The position numbers and the translations under genes are program-made. Below are positions 17,845-26,503 of a stretch of 64,000 nt of DNA, in pieces; the first letter of the stretch is position 1; every line of letters starts with the position of its first letter. A model generated the notes under the pieces. The model searched no databases, was not told where the DNA came from, and saw only the letters and a list, made by a program, of their open reading frames with translations. Origin of the DNA: Pseudomonas lalkuanensis (GTDB taxonomy: Bacteria; Pseudomonadota; Gammaproteobacteria; Pseudomonadales; Pseudomonadaceae); the NCBI RefSeq assembly GCF_008807375.1, contig NZ_CP043311.1, forward strand, positions 4,134,001 through 4,198,000. Direction: 5' to 3'.

Positions 17845-18881
17845 CGGGCGGCCCCTTCGTAACCTTGCAGCACGTTCACCGCGTTCACGCCGATGGCCTC
17901 CACTGCGTAGCCGCCCTCCATGATGAACAGGGTGGGCAGGCCGAGTGCGGCGATGCGCTGGCCCATGCGGATGTAGTCCGGCGAGTCCAGCTTGAACTTG
18001 GAGATGGGGTCGTCCTTGTAGGTGTCCACACCGAGGGAGATCACCAGGGCATCCGGCGCGTAGGCGGCGATCTTGCGGCAGGCATCGTCGAGGGCGGCAG
18101 ACCAGCCATCCCAACCGGTACCGTGGGGCAGCGGATAGTTGTGGTTGAAGCCTGTGCCCTCGCCTTCGCCGCGCTCGTCGGCATGGCCCAGGTAGTAGGG
18201 ATATTCCACCAGCGGGTCGCCGTGGATGGAGGCGAAGAGCACGTCGCTGCGCTCGTAGAACAGCTCCTGGGTACCGTTGCCGTGGTGGTAGTCGACGTCG
18301 AGGATGGCCACGCGCTTGGCGCCCTGGTCGAGAAAGGCCTGGGTGACGATGGCGGCGTTGTTGAAGAAGCAGTAGCCGCCCATGAAGTCGCTGCCGGCGT
18401 GGTGTCCCGGCGGACGGCAGAGGGCGAAGGCGGTGTTGGCGCCCTGGCGGATATGATCCTGGGCGGTCAGCGCCACCTGGGCGGAGCTGTACACGGCCTG
18501 CCAGGTACCGGCGGTGATCGGCGCTTCGGTGTCGAAGCAGTAGTGGCCGAGCTGGCCATGCAGCGCGGTAGGAATGGGGCCGTCGCGGCGCAGGCGGCGC
18601 GCCGGGAAGGTACTGGGGAGCATGTCGCAGCTATGGCCGTCGGCGGCCCAGCGATCCCAGGCACCCTTGAGGAACTCCACGTAGGCGGCGTCGTGGACCT
18701 GCAGGATGGGCTCCAGGCCGAAGTCCTTCGGCTCGATCACCTCACCGATTTCCTGCTGGCGAACCCGCGCCAGCACGGTGTCCGCGCGGCTGGGCATTTC
18801 GAAACAGGGCTGGAGTTTGCCGTCGACCAGTTCCGACTGGCCGAAGTGGAGACGGTGATCGTCGCTATAGACGGTCAGCAT
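17841..18881 (-). CDS. aphA: Acetylpolyamine amidohydrolase (histone-deacetylase family)
   Basis: This 346-aa enzyme has the zinc-deacetylase motifs of the HDAC superfamily: PPGHHAG with the catalytic H160/H161 pair, ILDVDYHHGNG with zinc ligands D197 and H199, LGVD with D286, and GGY near 323-325. Bacterial relatives deacetylate N-acetylputrescine and N-acetylcadaverine so that they can be used as carbon and nitrogen sources. Coupling to a polyamine-binding protein supports this substrate class. The start is ATG 18881 with GAGG about nine bases upstream; GTG at 18890 is possible but lies too close to that site. It matches PA1409 by context. Confidence 0.87.
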   Translation of the reverse strand: MLTVYSDDHRLHFGQSELVDGKLQPCFEMPSRADTVLARVRQQEIGEVIEPKDFGLEPILQVHDAAYVEFLKGAWDRWAADGHSCDMLPSTFPARRLRRDGPIPTALHGQLGHYCFDTEAPITAGTWQAVYSSAQVALTAQDHIRQGANTAFALCRPPGHHAGSDFMGGYCFFNNAAIVTQAFLDQGAKRVAILDVDYHHGNGTQELFYERSDVLFASIHGDPLVEYPYYLGHADERGEGEGTGFNHNYPLPHGTGWDGWSAALDDACRKIAAYAPDALVISLGVDTYKDDPISKFKLDSPDYIRMGQRIAALGLPTLFIMEGGYAVEAIGVNAVNVLQGYEGAAR

Positions 18882-18960
18882 GGAGGGCACCTCATTCGGG
18901 TCTTGTTATTGGTGAGCTGATTCTGTGGGCAATCGGGGGTGTTTGCGCAGTGGCGAGGAC

Positions 18961-18997
18961 GGCCAATAGAGGATCTAAATGGCCAAAATTATTGGCC
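18961..18997. promoter_or_regulatory. Inverted repeats upstream of aphA
   Basis: GGCCAATA at 18961-18968 is repeated inverted as TATTGGCC at 18990-18997, and GGCCAA/TTGGCC also pair within 18981-18997. They lie about 80-116 bases upstream of aphA and may be an operator. No regulator can be named. Confidence 0.4.
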
Positions 18998-19207
18998 GAA
19001 CACCCACTCATGATGCATTTGCAGGATTGCATCACCAATCCGAAACGTCCGACCCCCCAACCGCATTGCCGTCCTACAAAGTCCTTGGGCAGCATCCGGC
19101 CTCGTTGCAGCTTCTGTCGCGACCCGGGCTGGAACCCCGGCAGTAAACCGGTACTACCCCATAGGCAGAACCAAAGGGCCCTCGCCCCTCGGCTTCTGGC
19201 CGTCTAT

Positions 19208-19284
19208 GGCGGACGGTGCAAGGCGGGCATTCGCCCGGCCGGTTTTCTGTGTTTCCCGGTGGTTCCAACCTTGCACAGTCCGCC
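19208..19284 (+). other. Structured inverted-repeat element (possible phage immunity-type RNA)
   Basis: GGCGGAC-G-GTGCAAGG at 19208-19223 pairs with CCTTGCAC-A-GTCCGCC at 19269-19284: fifteen base pairs with one mismatch. Inside is a second perfect hairpin, CGGGC-ATTC-GCCCG, at 19224-19237. The element precedes a BRO-like ORF. The pattern resembles RNA elements seen near P4/ash-type phage regulatory genes, which is only a tentative resemblance. The rest of 18998-19207 holds no gene I can support. Confidence 0.45.
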
Positions 19285-19316
19285 ACCCCTTCAGGAATTC
19301 CAGGTGGCGGCCCTCA

Positions 19317-19659
19317 TTGTTCGACAGGGAGTTGCACCCTGGGCACCACCTACTGCGAAACCCTCCACGTCTTCCGCCACAGCCGCTTGCCGCGCGTCAC
19401 CCTCATTGGCCATGAACCCTGTCGCCTGCTGGGCGTTTCGGCCAACGTCCACATGAACGACGGCCTCGACGCGGACCAATGGCGCACCGGTTTGCTCAAG
19501 TGCGAACGGGGGCTGATGGGGGAAGAAATGCTAATCAGCGAGTCCGCCAGCCACGACCTGACACCGCGCCACGTCTATCACCCGGAAACCCGCAACCTGC
19601 GCCGCTGGCTGACCCATGAGGTGATTCCCGTCCTGCGCGCGGTGCGGCGGGCGGCGTAG
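19317..19659 (+). pseudogene. Degenerate BRO-N/antirepressor-like ORF
   Basis: The C-terminal part of this frame ends in VYHPETRNLRRWLTHEVIPV, which closely fits the end of phage BRO-N domains; MLISESA before it matches the usual LLISESG block. The segment that usually reads WF-ARDLG is missing. The frame has no good start codon: a plausible start at TTG 19317 reads LFDRELHPG and then needs a one-base shift near 19341 to continue as TTYCET. It is therefore probably a frameshifted phage-derived remnant. No other phage genes adjoin it. Confidence 0.5.
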
Positions 19660-19683
19660 AAGTCCTGGTTCAGTTACGCTGCC

Positions 19684-19710
19684 CTTTCGCGCATGAATTC
19701 GCCCCCTCAC
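19684..19710. repeat. Degenerate REP half-unit
   Basis: TTTCGCGCATGAATTCGCCC resembles one arm of the REP palindrome found elsewhere in the window, with no partner arm visible. Confidence 0.45.
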
Positions 19711-19734
19711 TAGTGCGCCCCCTGATCCCCTCCA

Positions 19735-20754
19735 CTACCCCCGGAAATGACTCGGCGGCTGGCCGCTCCAGCGTTGGAAGGCGTGACGCAGGCTGGCGGT
19801 TTCGCTGAAGCCGAGCGCCTCGGCGATGCGGTAGATGGGGATGTCGCCCTGCTGGAGCATTTCCTTGGCGCGGGTGAAGCGCAGTTCGTCCAGCAGCTGC
19901 TGGTAGCTGGTCTGCTGCTGGGCCAGGTGGCGGCGCAGACTGCGCGAGGAGCAGTTCATCTGCTTCGCCAGTTCCTCCAGCCCCGGCGGGTCGGCCAGGC
20001 GGGCGGCGAGCAGGCCGCGCACCCGTTCCAGCCAGGCGCGACGGGCGGCGAACTCGACGTTCTGCCGGCGGCATTGTTCGAGCATTTCCTTGTGGGTCAC
20101 CGGGTCGGCGAGCGGCAGGCGGCGGGTCAGCCAGGCGGCGTCGAAACCGATGGCGCTGCGGTTGGCACCAAAGCTCACCGGGCAGCCGAATCCGCGTGCA
20201 TAGGGCCGCGCCATGCCGCCGCCGGAGGGATAGTCCACCTGCACCGCGTGCAACGGCAGCGGCTGCCCCAGCAGGTCGGCGAAGGTGACCTTGAGCGAGC
20301 CCAGGCAGACTTCGGTATTGAACGCCCGCAACGACTCGTCCTCGCTGTAGCCGGTGGCGGTGAGCCAGGCGATGTCGCCATCCTGCTCCAGCGCCAGGCG
20401 GAAGTAGGTACCCAGCAGCACCGGGTAGCTCAGGCCGACGCGCAGGGCCTCGCCGAAGGTGGGCGCCGACAGCATGGCGTAGCCCAGCAGGCCGTAGGCG
20501 GAGATGCGGGTACGCAGGCCGAGGGCCAGGCCCACGGCCGGGCGCGGCGCCAGGCGCACGGCGTTGGCGTAGACCTGCTGCTCCTGCTCGGGGTTGACCA
20601 GTTTCTGCAGTTCGGCGAGGTCCTGTTCGCTGATGCCGCTGCCGGCCAGCAGGTCGCAGGCAGCAATGCCCTCCTCCTGCAGCAGCGCCACGGTAAGCGC
20701 CGACATGTGCAGCGAGTTCAGCCAGGTGGCGCGGGAGAAGGTGTGCTCGACCAT
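19735..20754 (-). CDS. AraC-family transcriptional regulator
   Basis: This 339-aa protein has the layout of AraC regulators with an N-terminal arabinose-binding-like domain (about 1-210) and a C-terminal pair of helix-turn-helix motifs (about 235-335, with CSSRSLRRHLAQQQTSYQQLL and IAEALGFSETASLRHAFQRW). It starts five bases after the aceK stop codon on the same strand, so the two genes are probably co-transcribed. Relatives control lipid, fatty acid or virulence functions, but its targets are unknown. No obvious partner other than aceK lies nearby. Confidence 0.85.
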   Translation of the reverse strand: MVEHTFSRATWLNSLHMSALTVALLQEEGIAACDLLAGSGISEQDLAELQKLVNPEQEQQVYANAVRLAPRPAVGLALGLRTRISAYGLLGYAMLSAPTFGEALRVGLSYPVLLGTYFRLALEQDGDIAWLTATGYSEDESLRAFNTEVCLGSLKVTFADLLGQPLPLHAVQVDYPSGGGMARPYARGFGCPVSFGANRSAIGFDAAWLTRRLPLADPVTHKEMLEQCRRQNVEFAARRAWLERVRGLLAARLADPPGLEELAKQMNCSSRSLRRHLAQQQTSYQQLLDELRFTRAKEMLQQGDIPIYRIAEALGFSETASLRHAFQRWSGQPPSHFRG

Positions 20755-20759
20755 GATGC

Positions 20760-22496
20760 CTACTGGATGGCCTCGGTGAGTTCTCGTTCCTGGCGCCTGT
20801 AGGGGAAGACGTCGATCACCTTGCCGGAGCGGATGGCGGCCTGCAGGGTCTTCCAGTACTCGGCGTCATAGAGCTCGCCATGGAGCTTGGCGAACAGCCG
20901 GCGCTGGCCGATGTCGGCGAAAAGGAAGCGCGGGAACTCCTCGGGGAAGACGTCGTTGGGCGCCACCGAATACCAGGGCTCGGCGGACATCTCGTCCTCC
21001 GGGTAACGCGGCGGCGGGATGACGCGGAAGTTCACCTCGGTGAGGTAGCAGATCTCGTCGTAGTCGTAGAACACCACGCGGCCGTGGCGGGTGACGCCGA
21101 AGTTCTTCAGCAGCATGTCGCCGGGGAAAATGTTCGCCGCCGCCAGTTGCTTGATGGCCAGGCCATAGTCGTAGAGCGCCTCGTGCACCTGGGCGTCGCT
21201 GGCGCTTTCCAGGTAGATGTTCAGCGGCGTCATGCGGCGCTCGGTCCAGCAGTGACGGATCAGCACCACGTCGCCCTCCAGGGCCACGGTGGACGGCGCC
21301 ACCTCCAGCAGTTCGGCCAGGCAATCCGGGTCGAACTTGGACCTGGGGAAGCGGAAGTCGGCGAACTCCTGGGTATCGGCCATGCGCCCTACCCGGTCGA
21401 CGTTCTTCACCAGACGGTACTTCTCGATCACGGTGTTGCGGTCCACCGTCTTGGCGTGGGCGAAGCGGTCCTTGATGATCTTGAACACCGTGTTGAAGCC
21501 CGGCAGGGTGAACACGCTCATCACCATGCCGCGCACGCCGGGCGCCATGATGAAGCGGTCGTCGGTGTTGGCCAGGTGGTTGATCAGCGCGCGGTAGAAC
21601 TCCGACTTGCCGTGCTTGTAGAAACCGATGGAGGTGTACAGTTCGGCGATGTGCTTGCCCGGCAGGATGCGCTTGAGGAAGCCGACGAACTCGGCGGGCA
21701 CGGCCACGTCCACCATGAAGTAGGAACGGGTGAAGGAGAAGATGATCGACACTTCCGCTTCGTCGGTGATCACCGCGTCGGCCTGGATGCCGCGGCCCTC
21801 GCGGTGCAGCAACGGCAGCACCAGCGGCCATTGCTCGTCGCGGGTGTAGATGCGCCCCACCAGGTACGCGCCCTTGTTGCGGTAAAGCGGCGAGGCGAAG
21901 AGTTCGATGCACAGCTCCGGGTCCTTGCAGACCCAGTCGGGCAGGTTTTCGCGCAGCTGGGTTTCAAGGCGTTCCAGGTCGCCGGCGCGGTCGTCGTAGG
22001 GCACATCGAAACGGAAGTCATCGAGCACCGCCGAGAGCGCCGCATGCAGTCGGCCTGCGGGGCGGTAGCTGCGGGTCTGGGGGGCGCGCTCGTGGGTGCG
22101 CAGCGAAGGCCGGGTGGTGTGGATGAACATGCAGCCGTCGCTGATCAGGTCGTGGCTGAACAGACTGCAGAAGATCGAGTTGTACCAGGTCTCGGACAGC
22201 TCATCGTCCAGGCGCAGGTCGATCAGGCCGATGTAGGCGCTCTTCACCAGGGGCCAGAGCTGCACGTCCAGCAATTCATCCACCGCGTAGGCTGCGCGCA
22301 GCCGTTCGCTGGTTTCACCGACCTTTATCTCGTAGAGAGCGATCCGCTCCGCCGCCGCATGTTGCGTGGCCTGCCACTGTGCCTCCTCGAAGCGGGCACG
22401 GGCGCCGTCGGTGATCTGGCGGAAATGCTCACGGTAGTCGTCGAAACCTTCGAGGATCAGTCGGGCGATGCCTTCGGCCGGCCATTGCTGCGCCAT
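20760..22496 (-). CDS. aceK: Isocitrate dehydrogenase kinase/phosphatase
   Basis: This 578-aa protein matches AceK in length and in sequence landmarks: an N-terminal helical regulatory domain starting [20 protein letters not shown], the ATP-site loop [17 protein letters not shown], and a C-terminal kinase-like part with [23 protein letters not shown]. It reversibly phosphorylates isocitrate dehydrogenase and so divides carbon flow between the TCA cycle and the glyoxylate bypass during growth on acetate or fatty acids. Here it is not next to aceA or aceB. A REP repeat lies upstream. Confidence 0.95.
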   Translation of the reverse strand: MAQQWPAEGIARLILEGFDDYREHFRQITDGARARFEEAQWQATQHAAAERIALYEIKVGETSERLRAAYAVDELLDVQLWPLVKSAYIGLIDLRLDDELSETWYNSIFCSLFSHDLISDGCMFIHTTRPSLRTHERAPQTRSYRPAGRLHAALSAVLDDFRFDVPYDDRAGDLERLETQLRENLPDWVCKDPELCIELFASPLYRNKGAYLVGRIYTRDEQWPLVLPLLHREGRGIQADAVITDEAEVSIIFSFTRSYFMVDVAVPAEFVGFLKRILPGKHIAELYTSIGFYKHGKSEFYRALINHLANTDDRFIMAPGVRGMVMSVFTLPGFNTVFKIIKDRFAHAKTVDRNTVIEKYRLVKNVDRVGRMADTQEFADFRFPRSKFDPDCLAELLEVAPSTVALEGDVVLIRHCWTERRMTPLNIYLESASDAQVHEALYDYGLAIKQLAAANIFPGDMLLKNFGVTRHGRVVFYDYDEICYLTEVNFRVIPPPRYPEDEMSAEPWYSVAPNDVFPEEFPRFLFADIGQRRLFAKLHGELYDAEYWKTLQAAIRSGKVIDVFPYRRQERELTEAIQ

Positions 22497-22583
22497 GTTG
22501 ATGTCTCGGCTGCGGAAACGGGAATGGCGAGCTTAGCCAGAGGCCGGGACAAAAAGAAACACCGGCCGAAGGCTGGGGCTGCG

Positions 22584-22681
22584 TTGTGGGAGCGAATTCA
22601 TTCGCGAAACAGGCCGTGGGCCTGGCCGGATGTCCCTGGGGCGACTTCATCGCCCTTCGCGAATGAATACGCTCCTACAAG
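22584..22681. repeat. REP/BIME-like repeat, copy 5, left border of the duplicated module
   Basis: TGTGGGAGCGAATTCATTCG and the inverse, CGAATGAATACGCTCCTACA, bracket inner GC hairpins. It separates aceK from the first LysR/amidohydrolase/porin module. Confidence 0.85.
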
Positions 22682-22701
22682 GTGATGTTCGCGGTGGCCC
22701 G

Positions 22702-23616
22702 TCAGGCAATCCCCTTCTCCCGCAGGCAGGCCTCCAGCATTTCGATGAATACCCGCACCTTGCGCGTGCGCCGGCGATGGGCCAGGTAGAGGACATGGAC
22801 CCAGGGACCGAAGGCGTCGGGCTCCAGCTCGTAGTCGGCCATCACCCGGACCAGTTGGCCGCTGGCCAGGTAGGGTGCGGCGCTCCATTGCGGCATCACC
22901 TGCAAGCCGTGGCCGGCCAGGAGGCAGGTGAGCAGGAAGTCGTAGTTGTCGCTGGCCATTCTCGGCACGGGCTGCGGCAAGCGTATGCGCTCGCCGTCGC
23001 GCAGCAGCCACCAGAAGTGCCGGTTGAGCAACGGATGCTGGAAGATCAGCCAGTCGTGCTGCAGGTAGTTTTCCAGGGTCACCGCTCCCCCCTTGCGCGC
23101 CAGGTAACCGGGACTGGCGCACAGGTAGATGCGGTTCTCCGTCAGCGGCCTTGCGATCAGCCCCGGCAAGTCGGTGGGCCCGTCGCGCAGGGCCAGGTCG
23201 TAGCCGCCGTCGATCAGGTCGACGAAGGCGTCGTTGAGGTCCACTTCCAGGCGCACCTGCGGGTGCTCGCTCATGAAGCGGCAGCACACCTCGCTCAGGA
23301 AGGCCGGGCCGAAGGACGGTGGCGCGGTGAGGCGAAGAGTTCCGCGCAGTTCGTGTTGCAACTGGTCCACTTCCTCGCCGGCCAGTTGCAATTGCATCAA
23401 GGCCTGCCGGGCGCCCTCCAGGTAGATATGCCCGGCTTCAGTCAGCGCCATGCGCCGGGTGGTGCGTTCGAACAGCCGCACGCCCAGCTCGCCTTCCAGA
23501 TGGCCTACCGCCTTGGTCAAGGCCGAGGGCGTCTTGCCGAGTTGTTCGGCGGCGCGGCTGAAACTGCCGTACTCGGCGGTGGCGACGAACATGGTGAGCG
23601 CGCTGAGCTTGTCCAT
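22702..23616 (-). CDS. LysR-type regulator, module copy 1
   Basis: This 304-aa LysR protein has its helix-turn-helix at about 1-60 (SFSRAAEQLGKTPSALTKAV) and an effector domain. It is divergent from a secreted amidohydrolase gene with a 106-base gap, so it probably regulates that gene. It is clearly paralogous to the LysR protein at 26504-27421: both start MDKL, share SRAAE-LGKTPSALTKAV, and have similar C-terminal layouts. The inducer is unknown. Confidence 0.87.
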   Translation of the reverse strand: MDKLSALTMFVATAEYGSFSRAAEQLGKTPSALTKAVGHLEGELGVRLFERTTRRMALTEAGHIYLEGARQALMQLQLAGEEVDQLQHELRGTLRLTAPPSFGPAFLSEVCCRFMSEHPQVRLEVDLNDAFVDLIDGGYDLALRDGPTDLPGLIARPLTENRIYLCASPGYLARKGGAVTLENYLQHDWLIFQHPLLNRHFWWLLRDGERIRLPQPVPRMASDNYDFLLTCLLAGHGLQVMPQWSAAPYLASGQLVRVMADYELEPDAFGPWVHVLYLAHRRRTRKVRVFIEMLEACLREKGIA

Positions 23617-23722
23617 TCATCTATTCCGGATCGGCACAAAAGTTGTGCGAGAACATAGCATTCTGTCGCTTCATCGGCTTGGTTAGGCTCACCGGCAGAC
23701 CAACAAGAACCGGAAATCACCG

Positions 23723-25465
23723 ATGAAAACCTTCGCCCCTACCCTGCTGGCCGTCGCGCTGGCTTGTTCCTCGATGGAAAGCTTCGCGGCCGTCGATCTC
23801 ATCCTGCACAACGCCAAGGTCTACACCGCCGAACCCGGCCAGGCCCTGCAACAGGCCGTGGCCGTGGAAGACGGCAAGGTCCGCGCCGTCGGCAGCAACG
23901 ATGACGTGCTGGAACTCAGGGAATCCGCTACCCAGGTGATCGACCTCGGCGGCAAGGTGCTGATGCCGGGCTTTATCGACTCCCATTCCCACGCCATCTT
24001 CGGCGGACTGGAGCTGGATTCGGCCAGCCTTGGCGGTCAGCTGGTACCCGTGGCGGAACTGGAGCAGCGCCTGCGCCAGTGGCGCGACAACGGCAAGGCG
24101 CGGCATGGCGATGCGCTCAGCGTCAGCGGCATGCCGTCGGCCGCCTGGGGCGAGGTGGCTGAGCTGGAGCAGCGCTTCAACCAGGGCGAATGGGCCGAGG
24201 TGCCGATCTTCTTCATGGGCTGGGACCACCACACCGGCTGGGCCAACCGCGCCATGTTGAAACGCGCCGGCGTCGACGCCGCCATGGTTAAGGGCCTGAA
24301 AGGCGAGGCGCAGGCCACCATCGGTCATCACGACGATGGCCAGCCCAATGGTTTTCTCGCCGACGCCGGCCTGGACCCGGTGATGGCGCAACTGCCGCCG
24401 GCCACCGCCGAGCAACTGTTGAAGGCTGCCCGCTCGGCACTGCGTTACAACCTCAGCCTGGGCATCACCGCGTGGATGGACCCGGCGGCCAACGCCGCAC
24501 CGGGAGAGCCCTTGTTCGACTTCAAGCCCACCGCCCAGACCTTGGGCGTATTACCTGCTTACAAGGCACTGGCTGAGAAGGGCGAACTGACCGCCCATGT
24601 CGCCGCCCTGCTGGTGGCCAACCCGAAGAGCCGCCCGGCCGACCTCGACACCCTGGACAAGGTACGCCAGCAGTTCCAGGGCGTGCCCAACCTGACCCTG
24701 CCCGGCATCAAGGTCTTCGCCGATGGCGTGGCGGAAATCCCGGCGCAGACCGCAGCCATGCTCGAGCCCTACAAGAACTCGAACAAGCGCGGTGAGCTGC
24801 TGATCGACCCGGCGCATTTCGGTGAACTGGTCAGCGCCGCCGACGCCCGTGGCTGGCTGGTGCATGTCCATGCCATCGGCGACCGCGCGGTGCGCGAATC
24901 CCTGAACGGCATCGAGCAGGCGCGCAAGGACCGTCAGAGCGGCATCGCCCACTCGGTCACCCATCTGCAAATGGTCAACCCGAAGGAGTTCGCCCGCTTC
25001 CAGCCGCTGGGCGTGATCGCCTCCATGCAGCTCTACTGGGCCAGCGCCGACGAGCTCAGCCTGGACCTGGTGCAACCCTACATCAGCGCCATGGCCTTCC
25101 ATTACCAGTATCCGGCGCGCTCGCTGTTGAAGAATGGAGCGACCATCTCCGGCGCCAGCGACTGGCCGGTGACCACCCCCGAACCCTGGAAAGCCATCTA
25201 TCAGGCGGTCAGCCGCAAGGGTCCCAAGGGCGTGCTGAACGCGGACGAGGAGATCGACCGCGAGACCATGTTCCAGGCCTATACCCTCAACTCCGCACGC
25301 ACCATCGGCCTCGACAAGCAGATCGGCTCGCTCGCGCCCGGCAAACAGGCCGACCTGATCCTGCTGGACCGCGATGTGTTCCAGGTCGAACCCGAAGCCC
25401 TGCGCGACACCCAGGTGCTGAAAACCTGGTTCGCCGGCCGCGAAGTCTTCAACGCCGCTCTCTAA
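23723..25465 (+). CDS. Secreted amidohydrolase (YtcJ-like), module copy 1
   Basis: This 580-aa protein has a signal peptide of about 23 residues and an amidohydrolase-family fold. LMPGFIDSHSHAIFGG supplies the H88/H90 metal pair, HVHAIGDRAV another histidine, and GASDWPVTTPEPW the late aspartate. YtcJ-type members act on N-substituted amides, formamides or cyclic amides; the substrate here is not known. The signal peptide places it in the periplasm, which is less common than cytoplasmic amidohydrolases. A TorF-type outer-membrane protein follows, suggesting entry of the substrate through that porin. It is paralogous to 27528-29273. Confidence 0.87.
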   Translation: MKTFAPTLLAVALACSSMESFAAVDLILHNAKVYTAEPGQALQQAVAVEDGKVRAVGSNDDVLELRESATQVIDLGGKVLMPGFIDSHSHAIFGGLELDSASLGGQLVPVAELEQRLRQWRDNGKARHGDALSVSGMPSAAWGEVAELEQRFNQGEWAEVPIFFMGWDHHTGWANRAMLKRAGVDAAMVKGLKGEAQATIGHHDDGQPNGFLADAGLDPVMAQLPPATAEQLLKAARSALRYNLSLGITAWMDPAANAAPGEPLFDFKPTAQTLGVLPAYKALAEKGELTAHVAALLVANPKSRPADLDTLDKVRQQFQGVPNLTLPGIKVFADGVAEIPAQTAAMLEPYKNSNKRGELLIDPAHFGELVSAADARGWLVHVHAIGDRAVRESLNGIEQARKDRQSGIAHSVTHLQMVNPKEFARFQPLGVIASMQLYWASADELSLDLVQPYISAMAFHYQYPARSLLKNGATISGASDWPVTTPEPWKAIYQAVSRKGPKGVLNADEEIDRETMFQAYTLNSARTIGLDKQIGSLAPGKQADLILLDRDVFQVEPEALRDTQVLKTWFAGREVFNAAL

Positions 25466-25490
25466 CTACCAATAACCACCTGCTCCGCAC

Positions 25491-25518
25491 CCATCCCCCG
25501 CCAGTTGGCGGGGGATGG
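25491..25518 (+). repeat. Perfect 12-bp hairpin between amidohydrolase and porin genes
   Basis: CCATCCCCCGCC, an AGTT loop and GGCGGGGGATGG form a perfect stem with no T-run. It could stabilise the upstream mRNA or reduce read-through into the porin gene. The second module has only an imperfect stem at the same place. Confidence 0.7.
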
Positions 25519-25569
25519 CGGAGCCTTGCCTGCATCTGCCCGAACAATCACAACAACGGGAAACCCTCG

Positions 25570-26301
25570 ATGAACCGCTTCACCCTCCTTGCGCTCGCCC
25601 TGGCTCCGCTGGCCTGCCAGGCCATTGAACTGAACGACGACTTTTCCCTGCAGGTCGATCTCGCCCTGCTCAGCGACTACCGCACCCGAGGCATCTCCCA
25701 GACCCAGAACGACCCGGCGGCCCAGGCCAGCGCAACCCTGCTGCATAGCAGCGGCCTTTATGTCGGGGTATGGACCTCGAACGTGGACTTCGGCTTCGGC
25801 CTCAAGACCCGCCAGGAAGTGGACTACTACGCCGGCTGGTACTGGCAGGCCACCGACGAGGTGAACCTGGATCTCGGCTACATCAAGTACAGCTACCCGA
25901 AGGAAGGCCAGTTCAACCAGAGCGAGGCCTACGCCATCCTCGGCGCCTACGGCTTCAGGCTTGGGGCCCAGTACTCCAACGACGCGAAGAACCTGATCGG
26001 TGAGAAGCAGGACACCTTCTACAGCTACGTCAGCTACGAGGACACCCTCCCCCTGGACGTGGGCCTGAAGCTGCGTTACGGGCGCAACGACTTCAAGGAC
26101 CCGCTGTTCTGGTCCGCCCGGGGCGAAAGTTCCGACGCCTACCACGAGTGGGAAGCCAAGCTGACCCGGGACTTCGTTGGCGTCACCTGGGGCCTCGCCT
26201 ACATCGATACCGACCTCTCCGAGTCGGAATGCGCGAGCTACTACGGCTTCACCGATGTGTGCAACTCGACCTGGGTGGCGAGCGTGAGCAAGCGTTTCTA
26301 G
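25570..26301 (+). CDS. TorF-family putative porin, module copy 1
   Basis: This 243-aa protein has a short signal peptide (MNRFTLLALALAPLACQA) and a predicted outer-membrane beta-barrel: alternating strands rich in aromatic residues, the family motif LLSDYRTRGISQTQNDPAAQ, and a final strand ending in Phe (WVASVSKRF). It matches the TorF/Gcw_chp family of proteobacterial outer-membrane proteins. It follows the amidohydrolase in one transcription unit. It probably admits the amidohydrolase substrate to the periplasm, which is inference. The protein is paralogous to 29378-30109, with identical length. Confidence 0.87.
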   Translation: MNRFTLLALALAPLACQAIELNDDFSLQVDLALLSDYRTRGISQTQNDPAAQASATLLHSSGLYVGVWTSNVDFGFGLKTRQEVDYYAGWYWQATDEVNLDLGYIKYSYPKEGQFNQSEAYAILGAYGFRLGAQYSNDAKNLIGEKQDTFYSYVSYEDTLPLDVGLKLRYGRNDFKDPLFWSARGESSDAYHEWEAKLTRDFVGVTWGLAYIDTDLSESECASYYGFTDVCNSTWVASVSKRF

Positions 26302-26387
26302 GGGGCTGCCTTGGCTCCAATGGTGGATCGGTAAAGCGCGATCCACCCTGCGCAAATCCCAACCTTCGCCCCTCGGACTGGCTCTAT

Positions 26388-26485
26388 TGTGGGGGCGAAT
26401 TCATTCGCTATGCAGGCCGAAGGTCTGCCCCTCAGCGGCTGAGGGAGCACTGCGTGCTCCTTAGCGAATGAATTCTCCCCCACAG
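26388..26485. repeat. REP/BIME-like repeat, copy 6, between the two module copies
   Basis: TTGTGGGGGCGAATTCATTC and its inverse, GCGAATGAATTCTCCCCCAC, flank inner hairpins (GGAGCACTGCGTGCTCC and CCCTCAGCGGCTGAGGG). It lies exactly between the two copies of the LysR/amidohydrolase/porin module. Confidence 0.85.
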
Positions 26486-26503
26486 ACAATCAGCACCCAT
26501 CCT

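Noticed and set aside
19206..19415. Open frame MADGARRAFARPV... over the structured element as a protein gene
   Set aside because: It covers the inverted repeat, has no ribosome site and breaks where the BRO-like frame begins; it is better read as structured RNA plus a broken ORF.
20880..22685. 601-codon frame opposite aceK
   Set aside because: aceK is unmistakable on the other strand; the frame has no domain signal.
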